Shown here: positions 42,498 through 51,189 of the stretch, piece by piece
How the letters are laid out: each line of letters opens with the position of its first letter
Position numbering within the stretch: position 1 is the first letter of the stretch
From: an uncultured Lachnospiraceae bacterium
GTDB taxonomy: Bacteria; Bacillota; Clostridia; Lachnospirales; Lachnospiraceae
Assembly: GCA_910584785.1 (NCBI GenBank)
Contig: CAJUDX010000004.1
Span: forward strand, 1 to 64,000
Direction of reading: 5' to 3'
Length of the DNA: 64,000 bases
Notes under the pieces: generated by a model
Databases searched by the model: none
What the model was told of the DNA's origin: nothing
The model's input: the letters and a program-made list of their open reading frames with translations, nothing else
Translations under genes and position numbers: made by a program

Positions 42498-42635
42498 ATG
42501 GTGTATACCAGGCTGATTATTGACGGCAATGCCGTTTATGAAATAGATGAGGAATGTATGAGACAGCGCAGGAAGCAGCTGGAAGAAATGGAACGCAGGG
42601 AGCGGACGGGAAGTGACAGGAAGGAACAGGAATAA
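42498..42635 (+). CDS. Small highly charged protein, 45 aa
   Basis: ATG 42498 has AAGGAGG 8 nt upstream, a near-ideal site. The peptide reads MVYTRLIIDGNAVYEIDEEC, then a strongly charged tail rich in Arg, Glu and Lys. It is divergent from the two minus-strand hypothetical genes. The N-terminus looks like a short beta hairpin and the tail helical. No family recognised. The strong ribosome site and a terminator 34 nt after the stop support a real gene. Confidence 0.6.
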   Translation: MVYTRLIIDGNAVYEIDEECMRQRRKQLEEMERRERTGSDRKEQE

Positions 42636-42668
42636 AAATAAGTTTCCGGCACAGCTAAGGGTAAGAGG

Positions 42669-42699
42669 AAGGGGCATCCTCCAGCGAGGATGCCCCTTT
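42669..42699. terminator. Bidirectional terminator between two convergent small genes
   Basis: A perfect 13-bp palindrome (AAGGGGCATCCTC / GAGGATGCCCCTT) with a CAGC loop. A short T-run follows on +; the minus strand ends in TTCC. It serves the 45-aa gene and the minus-strand Cys-rich gene. Confidence 0.8.
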
Positions 42700-42747
42700 C
42701 CTGATACAAAACTTATCCGTATGTCCTTTCATGTACCGGGATGTAAA

Positions 42748-42990
42748 TTAGCAGAAGAAGCGTCCGCCACCGCCGCAGCAGCACAGGAGAATAAGAATCC
42801 AGCAAATATCTCCGCCAAAACCAAAACTGCATCCGCAGTTGCAGTTATTGTCAAAGCATCCGTTGCTGCATCCGCCGTTGCCGCCGCAGCAGCACAGGAT
42901 TAAGATCAGGAAAATCAGATTGGAACAATTTCCTCCGCCTGTCTGGCACTCGCATCCACAACCACAGTTTGTTGCCGCTACATCACTCAT
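42748..42990 (-). CDS. Cys/Gly-rich HCB-type small protein
   Basis: The 80-aa protein starts MSDVAATNCGCGCECQTGGG and has roughly a fifth Cys, including two CCCGG blocks. Two short hydrophobic runs (LIFLILIL and WILILL) precede those blocks. It resembles proteins annotated in clostridia as chorion class high-cysteine HCB protein. GGAGGATTTAAC before the ATG supports expression. The repeated layout (hydrophobic run then CCCGG) suggests internal duplication. Function is unknown; a role in a cross-linked envelope or spore layer is speculation. Confidence 0.75.
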   Translation of the reverse strand: MSDVAATNCGCGCECQTGGGNCSNLIFLILILCCCGGNGGCSNGCFDNNCNCGCSFGFGGDICWILILLCCCGGGGRFFC

Positions 42991-43225
42991 GTTAAATCCT
43001 CCAAAAATTTTCTTTACACTCCATCATATGAGTACCGGCTTGCCAGAGTTTCCAGGATTTCAAAAAAGTTTTCAATAATCTTTTCTTGTTTTCTGTCCAT
43101 TGGCGTGTTAGAATCACATAGAAACCATTTATCCCGCGATTGTGTATGGAGGTATGGCTTCGCATAAATGTTTCTGAACCGATGTTTCTGAACGAATCGC
43201 TGACCCTAGAAAAGGAATGATGTGT

Positions 43226-44593
43226 ATGCTGACGAATGAAGATAAAATGGAATTATTTGAACGAAAACCAATTCCGCGGGCCGTTGCCCAGCTGGCAATT
43301 CCCACGGTATTAAGCTCGCTGGTTATGGTGATTTATAATATGGCAGATACGTATTTTGTGGGGATGTTAAACGATCCTGTGCAAAATGCGGCAGTAACCC
43401 TGGCTGCGCCGGTGCTTTTGGCGTTTAATGCCGTGAATAACCTGTTCGGGGTGGGAAGCTCCAGTATGATGAGCCGTGCCCTGGGAAAGCGGGATTACGA
43501 GGCGGTAAAGAAAAGTTCTGCCTTTGGCTTTTACTGTGCATTATTCAGCGGGATAATGTTTTCTCTGCTTTGTTTGAGTTTTCGCCCGGCACTTCTGCAG
43601 CTTTTGGGGGCGGATGCCGTGACGAAGGATGCGACCAATGACTATCTTCAGTGGACGGTGATCTGCGGAGCAGCACCGGCGATTCTAAATGTGGTGATGG
43701 CCTATATGGTGCGCTCAGAGGGGGCTTCCCTTCACGCAAGCCTGGGAACGATGAGCGGATGTCTGCTGAATATTATTCTTGACCCCATTTTTATCCTGCC
43801 CTGGGGGCTGAATATGGGAGCGGCAGGGGCAGGAATGGCGACCTTTATTTCCAACTGTGTTGCCTGTATGTACTTCTTCATCCTTTTGTTTGTGCGGAGA
43901 AAGGAAACCTGTGTCTGTTTTAACCCGAAGAAATTTGGCTGGGAAAGGGCGATTGTTCTTGGTGTCTGCGGCGTGGGAATCCCCGCTTCGATTCAAAACT
44001 TGTTAAATGTTACCGGAATGACGATTTTAAATAATTTTACCTCGGCCTATCAGGCAGATGCTGTGGCAGCAATGGGAATTGCCTATAAAATTAACATGCT
44101 TCCCCTGCAGGTGGCCCTGGGTTTTTCACAGGGGATTATGCCGCTGATCAGTTATAATTATTCCAGCAAAAACGATAAGAGGATGAAGGATTCCATTTAT
44201 TTTGTGGTAAAAACCTTAATTCCCTGTATGCTTTTGGTTTCTGTGTTTTATTATGCGGGAGCGGGCTTTTTTGTCGGGGCTTTTATGAAAAATCCGTCCA
44301 TTATTGCCTATGGAACGCAGTTTCTGCGCGGTTTTTGTCTGGGACTTCCCTTCCTTTGTATGGATTTTTTGGCGGTGGGGGTATTTCAGGCGATTGGCCT
44401 TGGATCGGCGGCCTTTATCTTTGCCATCCTCAGAAAAATTATTTTGGAAATTCCGGCGCTGTATGTGCTGAATTATTTCTTCCCTTTATATGGGCTGTCC
44501 TACAGCCAATTTGTTGCAGAATTTGTGTTGGCGATAGCTGCTGTATGGATGCTGGTAAGAATTTTTCGGAAATTACAGAGTGAATCACGGTAA
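43226..44593 (+). CDS. MATE-family multidrug/cation antiporter
   Basis: A 455-aa membrane protein with about 12 helices. The N-terminal signature is PIPRAVAQLAIPTVLSSLVM, followed by YNMADTYFVGML, both typical of the NorM/DinF-like MATE superfamily. It probably exports cationic drugs or metabolites using Na+ or H+. Start 43226 is chosen for its spacing from AAAGGA; the ATGs at 43217 and 43220 sit too close to it. It stands alone, with divergent small genes upstream and a repeat-rich region downstream. Confidence 0.87.
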   Translation: MLTNEDKMELFERKPIPRAVAQLAIPTVLSSLVMVIYNMADTYFVGMLNDPVQNAAVTLAAPVLLAFNAVNNLFGVGSSSMMSRALGKRDYEAVKKSSAFGFYCALFSGIMFSLLCLSFRPALLQLLGADAVTKDATNDYLQWTVICGAAPAILNVVMAYMVRSEGASLHASLGTMSGCLLNIILDPIFILPWGLNMGAAGAGMATFISNCVACMYFFILLFVRRKETCVCFNPKKFGWERAIVLGVCGVGIPASIQNLLNVTGMTILNNFTSAYQADAVAAMGIAYKINMLPLQVALGFSQGIMPLISYNYSSKNDKRMKDSIYFVVKTLIPCMLLVSVFYYAGAGFFVGAFMKNPSIIAYGTQFLRGFCLGLPFLCMDFLAVGVFQAIGLGSAAFIFAILRKIILEIPALYVLNYFFPLYGLSYSQFVAEFVLAIAAVWMLVRIFRKLQSESR

Positions 44594-44671
44594 TATTCAG
44601 ATAATTTTGTCAATGAAAAAAATTGTACAATAGATTTAACAATTGTGAAATACATTTTAATAATTTGGTAA

Positions 44672-44699
44672 TTCCATTTTTGGGAAAATGTGTTATACT
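44672..44699 (+). promoter_or_regulatory. Extended -10 promoter upstream of the VanW leader
   Basis: TGtTATACT at 44691-44699 with a weak TTCCAT 16 nt upstream of the -10. No nearer promoter for the VanW gene was seen. Confidence 0.45.
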
Positions 44700-44726
44700 A
44701 TTATCCGAAATGCATGATTGATCATC

Positions 44727-44929
44727 TGTGAAAGCCAGGTTTAGCGACCTCATTAGTTTGGCGCTGAGCTTTCACAGTAATCCCCATGCCCTGATTTTGG
44801 CACTACCATGAATGAAAGGGGTTTCTGTGAACCCTCCGGGGGATGTGCAGAAAACGGGCATGGAAGATGTCGCTTCGCGACCCCGTTTTCGCACAGTTCA
44901 GCGACGGGGCGCTGAGCTTTCACAGTAAA
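44727..44929 (+). repeat. Tandem structured element with an exact 21-nt repeat
   Basis: A 21-nt sequence containing GCTGAGCTTTCACAGTAA occurs at 44761 and 44909. Stems include CTGTGAAAG / CTTTCACAG (44727 and 44770) and CCATGCCC / GGGCATGG (44785 and 44857). A GTGCAGAAAACGGG / CCCGTTTTCGCAC stem encloses GTCGCTTCGCGAC. This is either a structured leader RNA or a palindromic intergenic repeat. Confidence 0.7.
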
Positions 44930-45040
44930 CCTTCATGCGCCCACAAGTAGTTGTACCACCATAAATAAAAGTTTACTGGGCGCATTTGGAATACCTGAAT
45001 TTAGACCGCCTAATCGGCGGTGAACTTTTACAGTAAATAG
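44923..45040 (+). repeat. Dispersed ~118-bp structured repeat, copy 2
   Basis: Begins ACAGTAAACCTTCATGCGCC and is the diverged partner of 37470-37587. TGCGCCCA / TGGGCGCA and CCGCC...GGCGG pairs are kept. Its first bases overlap the end of the 21-nt repeat, so the two element types are joined head to tail. Confidence 0.8.
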
Positions 45041-45063
45041 ATAGGGATGACAGGTGATGGAAA

Positions 45064-47028
45064 ATGATGAGTGATTTTGAGAGAGGCCGTTCGGCTTCCA
45101 GCCAGGGCAGTGTAAGAAAAAGTTCCAGAAGCAATACTTCCGCCAGCAGAAGCAGTCATGCTTCGGGGACAGGAAGGACAGGCAGTTCCCCGCGCAGTTC
45201 GGGGACAAGAGGAAGAACCGCCAGGGGAAGTTCTTCCTCAGGCTATCGTTCGCCGCAGAGAAGTTCATCGCACCATGGGCGCAGCAGCTATGGGCGAAGC
45301 GGTTACAGCGGAAGAAGAAATCACCGCAGGAAGAATCCTTTGAACGGCTGGTGGATTGGCATGATCAGCCTGGTTGCTGTGGTTGCCGTAGTGTCTGTGG
45401 TTTTTGCTGTTCGCGGGAAGCATTTGGAGGAGTCCGAGACAGAGATTACCGAGGAAACCACCTCAATACCTGAGACCGAACTGGAAAAGACGGTAATGGT
45501 GGATAATATTGTGATTACCGGGATGAGCCGGGATGCTGCCAAAGCCGCTATTTTAAGTGAATATCCGTGGAGTATGACGGTAAAAAACGGCGAAGAGGTC
45601 TATGAGGTCGCCAATTTAATGGAAACAAAGGTAGATGCTTTGCTGGATGAAATTTATACCGGAGAGCCCAGGGAAATCTATACCTTAGATACCCATGGCC
45701 TGGAAGAGGCTGTGAAAGCCCAGGCGGAGGCTGTGGCAGAGCTTTGGGATAAGACGGCAAAAAATGGGTCGATTTCCTCCTTTGATGAGGATGCGAATAA
45801 ATTTGTGTTTACCGGGGCAGAAAACGGACTGGCAGTTGACCAGGAAAAATTAATTGCCGATATTTCCGATGCACTGGAAAAAAAGGAATTTGACCGTGTA
45901 ATTCCTGTAGTGACAGAAGAGGTTCATCCTGAGTTTGACGAGGAAACCGCAAAGGAAAAATATAAAACAGTGAGCACCTTCACCACAAATTCCACAGCAA
46001 ACAGCAAGCGGAATACAAATTTAAAGTTAGCCTGCAAGGCGATTAATGGCACGGTTCTTCAGCCAGGCGAAGAATTTTCGTTTAATACGGTAGTGGGGCA
46101 GAGAACAGAGGAAAAAGGCTATCAGGCTGCTGCCGCTTACAGCAATGGGGAAGTAGTACAGGAAATTGGCGGAGGTGTGTGCCAGGTATCCACAACCTTA
46201 TATAATGCTGTGCTTCGGGCAGGATTAAAGACTACAACCCGGCGCTCTCATACGTACGAACCTTCTTATGTTACGCCGGGGATGGACGCTACCGTAAGCT
46301 ACGGAGGGCCGGATTATAAGTTTGTGAACAATTCCCAGGCGGCAGTCGGCATCCGGGCAAGCTACTCCGATCAGGTGGTAACAGTTTCGATTTACGCAGT
46401 GCCGATTTTGGAAGATGGGGTAAAATATACCTTAAAATCAACGAAAATTAAGGATACTGATGTTCCGCCACCAACCTATGAAGAGGATTTAACGCTTCAG
46501 CCTGAGGTGGAAAAGGTTAAGAGCGAGGGCAGCCAGGGAAGTTACTGGGAAACCCGTCTGGTGATAACAAAGGATGGGGAGAAGGTCAGCGACGAGGTAG
46601 ACCACCATACGACCTATAAAGGCCATGCACCGGTAATTTTGCGCAATACTTCGGGTGTTGTGGTTGCACCGGAAAATACGGAAGCTGAGACTACGGAGAC
46701 ACCGATTGCCTCCGAGGGAGCTGCCGATGGTTTGGCGACAGCACCGGCAGAGCCTGTGGAATCAAGCGGAACAGATAATTCGTCAGCACCGGCTGCAACG
46801 ACGGGAAGCGGAAACCGAAATGAATCAAGCCGACCGGAAAACACGACGTCGCCTTTACGACCGGCAGAACCGGGAACAACCGCGCCTTCTGCGCCCACTG
46901 CGCCTTCTGCGCCGAATCCTACACAGGGAAATACACCAGGAGGGACGACAGCACCTGAAGTAGGACCTGGTTATGGCGGCCCTGGAAACCCGGCGGAAAT
47001 AGTTGCACCAAATCCTTTGGGGGCGTAA
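45064..47028 (+). CDS. VanW-domain membrane-anchored cell-wall protein
   Basis: The 654-aa protein has a Ser/Arg-rich, low-complexity cytoplasmic N-terminus (residues 1-95). One membrane helix (IGMISLVAVVAVVSVVFAV, ~100-118) follows. Then come a peptidoglycan-binding-like region with YoaR similarity and a VanW domain near residues 300-440 (LQPGEEFSFNTVVG, IGGGVCQVSTTLYNAVLRAG). The C-terminal ~130 residues are Thr/Ala/Pro/Gly-rich and probably extracellular. VanW occurs in some vancomycin-resistance operons, but its function is unknown and no van genes are nearby. AGGTGATGG precedes the start. Confidence 0.85.
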   Translation: MMSDFERGRSASSQGSVRKSSRSNTSASRSSHASGTGRTGSSPRSSGTRGRTARGSSSSGYRSPQRSSSHHGRSSYGRSGYSGRRNHRRKNPLNGWWIGMISLVAVVAVVSVVFAVRGKHLEESETEITEETTSIPETELEKTVMVDNIVITGMSRDAAKAAILSEYPWSMTVKNGEEVYEVANLMETKVDALLDEIYTGEPREIYTLDTHGLEEAVKAQAEAVAELWDKTAKNGSISSFDEDANKFVFTGAENGLAVDQEKLIADISDALEKKEFDRVIPVVTEEVHPEFDEETAKEKYKTVSTFTTNSTANSKRNTNLKLACKAINGTVLQPGEEFSFNTVVGQRTEEKGYQAAAAYSNGEVVQEIGGGVCQVSTTLYNAVLRAGLKTTTRRSHTYEPSYVTPGMDATVSYGGPDYKFVNNSQAAVGIRASYSDQVVTVSIYAVPILEDGVKYTLKSTKIKDTDVPPPTYEEDLTLQPEVEKVKSEGSQGSYWETRLVITKDGEKVSDEVDHHTTYKGHAPVILRNTSGVVVAPENTEAETTETPIASEGAADGLATAPAEPVESSGTDNSSAPAATTGSGNRNESSRPENTTSPLRPAEPGTTAPSAPTAPSAPNPTQGNTPGGTTAPEVGPGYGGPGNPAEIVAPNPLGA

Positions 47029-47084
47029 GATTTTGAAGAATAAAATGTTGCAGAATAAATAAGAATCATTCAAATCATATCAGC

Positions 47085-47125
47085 AAAAAGCGATCCGTTT
47101 CTATTCTTTGGATCGCTTTTTGCTT
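47085..47125 (+). terminator. Rho-independent terminator after the VanW gene
   Basis: A perfect 12-bp stem AAAAAGCGATCC / GGATCGCTTTTT with a 13-nt loop. Confidence 0.85.
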
Positions 47126-47207
47126 GACTAAAGCTTGATTAAACTATCTGATAATAAAGTTTACAAAAAGTTTACGAAAAAACTATTGTATTTTTTGCCA
47201 TAATTGT

Positions 47208-47235
47208 TTGCATTTTATCAATTTCTTGTTATAAT
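47208..47235 (+). promoter_or_regulatory. Promoter of the PFOR gene
   Basis: TTGCAT, a 16-nt spacer, then TATAAT with an upstream TG (extended -10). It lies 84 nt before the start codon. Confidence 0.65.
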
Positions 47236-47319
47236 AATAAACAGGTCAGTATTCCTGAATACAGGAAAGCTATACTATCTATACTAATCTATACATTTTT
47301 ATGTAGGAGGAAAGTAAAA

Positions 47320-50300
47320 ATGGCAAGAAAAATGAAAACCATGGATGGCAACCAGGCTGCTTCTCACGCTTCGTATGCGTATACTGACGTAGCTGCCATC
47401 TACCCTATCACCCCGTCTTCCGTTATGGCTGAGCATACGGATGAGTGGGCGACCGACGGAAGAACCAATATTTTCGGACGCACCGTACAGGTTACGGAGA
47501 TGCAGTCTGAGGCAGGTGCTGCTGGTGCGGTTCACGGCTCTTTAGCTGCCGGTGCACTGACCACCACCTATACCGCTTCTCAGGGCTTACTGCTGATGAT
47601 TCCTAACCTGTATAAGATTGCCGGTGAGCAGCTTCCGGGTGTAGTTAATGTATCTGCACGTGCGATTGCTTCCCACGCATTATCGATTTTCGGCGATCAC
47701 TCCGACGTATATGCCTGCCGTCAGACCGGCTGTGCTATGCTGTGTGAATCCAGCGTGCAGGAAGTTATGGATTTAACTCCTGTTGCTCACTGTGCAGCAA
47801 TTAAGGGCAAGGTTCCTTTCATCAACTTCTTTGATGGTTTCCGTACCTCCCATGAGATTCAGAAGATTGAAACCTGGGATTATGAGGACTTAAAGGATAT
47901 GGTGGATATGGATGCTGTTGACGCTTTCCGCGCAAACGCTTTAAATCCAAACCATCCATGCCAGAGAGGTTCCGCACAGAACCCGGATATTTTCTTCCAG
48001 GCAAGAGAAGCCTGCAACCCGTATTATAACGCCCTTCCAGCGATTGTTCAGGAATATATGGACAAGGTGAATGCCAAGATCGGCACCGATTATAAGCTGT
48101 TTAACTACTACGGCGCTGCGGATGCAGAGCATATTATCGTAGCTATGGGTTCTGTAAATGATACGATTGAAGAAACCGTTGACTACATGGTGAAGACCAC
48201 CGGCGCAAAGGTCGGCGTAGTTAAGGTTCGCCTGTACCGTCCATTCAGTGCAGAAGCTCTGATCAATGCTATCCCGGATTCTGTTAAGAAGATCACCGTA
48301 TTAGACCGGACGAAAGAGCCTGGTTCTTTAGGCGAGCCGTTATACCTGGATGTAGTAGCTGCCTTAAAGGGAACCAAGTTTGACGCTGTTCCTGTATTTA
48401 CCGGCCGCTACGGCTTAGGTTCTAAGGATACCACACCTGCACAGATCGTTGCTGTTTATGAGAACAACGACAAGAAGCAGTTCACCTTAGGTATCGAGGA
48501 TGATGTTACCAACCTTTCCTTACCGTTAGGCGCTCCGTTAGTAACCACACCGGAGGGAACCACCAACTGTAAGTTCTGGGGTCTGGGCGCAGACGGTACA
48601 GTAGGCGCGAATAAGAACTCCATTAAGATCATCGGTGACAATACGGATATGTACGCACAGGCTTACTTTGATTATGACTCGAAGAAGTCCGGCGGTGTTA
48701 CCATGTCCCATTTACGTTTTGGTCATACGCCGATTAAGTCCACCTATTTAATCAAACAGGCGAACTTCGTAGCCTGCCATAATCCTGCCTATGTGCGCAA
48801 GTACAACATGGTTCAGGAACTGGTTGACGGCGGAACCTTCCTGTTAAACTGCTCATGGTCTGACGCTGAACTGGACGAGCATTTACCAGGACAGATGAAG
48901 AAATTCATTGCAGATCACAAGATTAAGTTCTACACCATCGACGGTGTGAAGATTGGTATTGAAACCGGCATGGGCCCGACAAGAATTAATACCATTTTAC
49001 AGTCTGCATTCTTTGAACTGACCGGCATTATCCCGGCAGAGAAGGCTAACCAGCTGATGAAGGATGCTGCACAGAAGACCTACGGCCGCAAGGGTCAGGA
49101 CGTTGTAGAGAAGAACTGGGCTGCTATCGATGCAGGCGCGAAGAACATTCACGCAGTAGAGGTTCCGGCAAGCTGGGCAAGCTGCGAGGATGAAGGTCTG
49201 GATTACAAGGTAGTTACCGAGGGAAGAAAAGACGTTGTTGATTTCGTTAATAACGTTCAGACCAAGGTTTCCGCACAGGAAGGAAATACACTGCCTGTAT
49301 CCGCATTTAACGATTATGTAGACGGAACAACCCCGTCCGGCTCCTCCGCATACGAGAAGCGCGGTATTGCGGTTAATGTTCCGGTTTGGAATCCTGATAA
49401 TTGTATCCAGTGTAATTTCTGTGCTTATGTCTGCCCGCACGCAGTTATCCGTCCGGTTGCTATGACCGCTGACGAGGCTGCAAAGGCTCCAGAAGGCATG
49501 AAGATGAAAGATATGACCGGTATGCCAGGCTATAAGTTTGCTATGACCGTTTCCGCACTTGACTGTACGGGCTGCGGTTCCTGTGCAAATGTCTGCCCGG
49601 GCATGAAGGGCAACAAGGCTCTGACCATGGAGAAGCTTGCTGAGAATTTAGACGAGCAGGGCATCTTTGATTTTGGACAGACCTTACCGATTAAAGAAGA
49701 CGTTATTGCTAAGTTTAAGGCAACCACCGTTAAAGGTTCTCAGTTCAAGCAGCCGCTCTTAGAGTTCTCTGGCGCTTGTGCAGGCTGTGGTGAAACACCT
49801 TATGCGAAGTTAATTACCCAGTTATTCGGCGACAGAATGTATATTGCCAATGCAACCGGATGTTCCTCTATCTGGGGCAACTCCTCACCGTCCACGCCTT
49901 ACACCGTAAACGCAAAGGGACAGGGCCCGGCATGGTGTAACTCCTTATTCGAGGACAATGCTGAGTTTGGTTATGGTATGCTTCTTGCACAGAACGCTAT
50001 CCGTGACGGCTTAAAGGCTAAGGTTGAGGCTGTAGCTGCTTCCGACAAGGCTTCCGATGAAGTGAAGGCAGCATGCAAGGAATGGCTGGATACCTTTGGC
50101 TGCGGCGCAACCAACGGCGACGCTACCGATAAGTTAGTTGCTGCATTAGACGGCTGTGACTGCCCGACCTGCCAGGAAATCGTTAAGAGCAAAGATTTCT
50201 TAGCAAAGAAGTCCCAGTGGGTATTCGGCGGTGACGGATGGGCATATGATATCGGTTTTGGCGGCGTAGACCATGTTCTGGCATCCGGCAAGGATATCAA

Positions 50301-50859
50301 CGTAATGGTTTATGATACGGAAGTTTATTCCAATACCGGCGGTCAGTCCTCCAAGGCTACCCCAACCGGTGCTGTGGCACAGTTTGCTGCAGGCGGCAAG
50401 GATGTAAAGAAGAAAGACTTGGCTTCCATCGCTATGAGCTACGGCTATGTTTATGTGGCACAGATTTCCATGGGTGCTGACTATGCACAGACCGTTAAGG
50501 CTATCGCAGAGGCAGAGGCTTATCCGGGACCATCCTTAATCATTGCTTACGCTCCATGTATCAACCATGGTATTAAGAAGGGCATGGCTAAGGCACAGAC
50601 CGAAGAAAAGCTGGCTGTTGAGTGCGGTTACTGGCATCTGTTCCGGTTCAATCCGGCTGCAGAGAACAAGTTCTCCTTAGACAGCAAAGAGCCGAAGATG
50701 GAAGGCTACCAGGATTACCTGAAGGGTGAGGTTCGTTACCTGTCCCTGTCCATGAAGAATCCTGAAAGAGCAGCTACCCTGTTCGCAAAGAACGAGGCAG
50801 AATCCAAGGCAAGATATGCTTATCTGAAGAAGCTGGTGGATCTGTATAAGGCAGATTAA
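47320..50859 (+). CDS. nifJ: Pyruvate:ferredoxin (flavodoxin) oxidoreductase
   Basis: A single-chain 1179-aa PFOR that converts pyruvate and CoA to acetyl-CoA and CO2, reducing ferredoxin. It is the central step of clostridial fermentation. The order is: N-terminal domain (DGNQAASHASYAYTDVAAIY), CoA-binding domain, two 4Fe-4S clusters (CIQCNFCAYVCP ~696 and CTGCGSCANVCP ~749), then a TPP domain with a further cluster (GACAGCGETPYAKL) and GGDGWAYDIGFGG. Length is normal. Codon use is strikingly biased (many ACC, GGC, TTC, TTA), consistent with very high expression. AGGAGGAAAG precedes the ATG. Confidence 0.97.
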   Translation: MARKMKTMDGNQAASHASYAYTDVAAIYPITPSSVMAEHTDEWATDGRTNIFGRTVQVTEMQSEAGAAGAVHGSLAAGALTTTYTASQGLLLMIPNLYKIAGEQLPGVVNVSARAIASHALSIFGDHSDVYACRQTGCAMLCESSVQEVMDLTPVAHCAAIKGKVPFINFFDGFRTSHEIQKIETWDYEDLKDMVDMDAVDAFRANALNPNHPCQRGSAQNPDIFFQAREACNPYYNALPAIVQEYMDKVNAKIGTDYKLFNYYGAADAEHIIVAMGSVNDTIEETVDYMVKTTGAKVGVVKVRLYRPFSAEALINAIPDSVKKITVLDRTKEPGSLGEPLYLDVVAALKGTKFDAVPVFTGRYGLGSKDTTPAQIVAVYENNDKKQFTLGIEDDVTNLSLPLGAPLVTTPEGTTNCKFWGLGADGTVGANKNSIKIIGDNTDMYAQAYFDYDSKKSGGVTMSHLRFGHTPIKSTYLIKQANFVACHNPAYVRKYNMVQELVDGGTFLLNCSWSDAELDEHLPGQMKKFIADHKIKFYTIDGVKIGIETGMGPTRINTILQSAFFELTGIIPAEKANQLMKDAAQKTYGRKGQDVVEKNWAAIDAGAKNIHAVEVPASWASCEDEGLDYKVVTEGRKDVVDFVNNVQTKVSAQEGNTLPVSAFNDYVDGTTPSGSSAYEKRGIAVNVPVWNPDNCIQCNFCAYVCPHAVIRPVAMTADEAAKAPEGMKMKDMTGMPGYKFAMTVSALDCTGCGSCANVCPGMKGNKALTMEKLAENLDEQGIFDFGQTLPIKEDVIAKFKATTVKGSQFKQPLLEFSGACAGCGETPYAKLITQLFGDRMYIANATGCSSIWGNSSPSTPYTVNAKGQGPAWCNSLFEDNAEFGYGMLLAQNAIRDGLKAKVEAVAASDKASDEVKAACKEWLDTFGCGATNGDATDKLVAALDGCDCPTCQEIVKSKDFLAKKSQWVFGGDGWAYDIGFGGVDHVLASGKDINVMVYDTEVYSNTGGQSSKATPTGAVAQFAAGGKDVKKKDLASIAMSYGYVYVAQISMGADYAQTVKAIAEAEAYPGPSLIIAYAPCINHGIKKGMAKAQTEEKLAVECGYWHLFRFNPAAENKFSLDSKEPKMEGYQDYLKGEVRYLSLSMKNPERAATLFAKNEAESKARYAYLKKLVDLYKAD

Positions 50860-50936
50860 TTTTGAAATGATCCAGAACAGGATTTCATTGGAAATACTGC
50901 TGGACAAGTGCTGGAAAAGATAGAGTAAAGAAAAAA

Positions 50937-50965
50937 GGGCGCTGGGGTTTCCCGGCGTCTTTTTG
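50937..50965 (+). terminator. Rho-independent terminator after PFOR
   Basis: Stem CGCTGGG / CCCGGCG (one wobble) with a GTTT loop is followed by TCTTTTT. Confidence 0.75.
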
Positions 50966-51069
50966 TATGTGATTTTATCGTTGACAGATGCATAATAAGA
51001 AAGTTATGGAAGGAAGGTTGAACTTAATTTGTTTTAAAATATGTTAAAAAATTCGTAAGAAACCAGATA

Positions 51070-51098
51070 TTGACATCCGGTTTCTTTTTTGTTATTCT
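51070..51098 (+). promoter_or_regulatory. Promoter of the GntR/ABC operon
   Basis: TTGACA, a 17-nt spacer, then TATTCT. The palindromic operator begins at the next base. Confidence 0.75.
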
Positions 51099-51125
51099 AA
51101 CTGTATTAATAGTATTGATACGGTT
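51099..51125 (+). promoter_or_regulatory. 27-bp palindromic operator, probable GntR site
   Basis: A near-perfect dyad with half-sites AACTGTATTAATA and its diverged complement ending GATACGGTT. It covers the region just after the -10, where repressor binding blocks initiation. The adjacent GntR gene is the likely binder (inference). Confidence 0.65.
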
Positions 51126-51189
51126 AGCTTGGTTAGTACAGTTGTACAATACACTTCAAAAAAGAACAAGGAAAGGAGGAATGTTTGAA

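Larger units (their letters stand above)
44594..45063. other. Long repeat-rich, hairpin-rich region before the VanW gene
   Basis: 470 bases without a protein gene. A promoter at 44672-44699 would give a ~355-nt leader. The leader contains at least four stem-loops, a 21-nt sequence repeated exactly, and copy 2 of the dispersed repeat. Confidence 0.75.

Noticed and set aside
45064..47028. Vancomycin resistance operon
   Set aside because: Only the VanW domain is present; no vanA/B-type ligase, vanH, vanX or VanRS pair is nearby.
48997..49440. 147-codon minus-strand frame inside PFOR
   Set aside because: It is a by-product of the strongly biased codon use of nifJ; there is no independent support.
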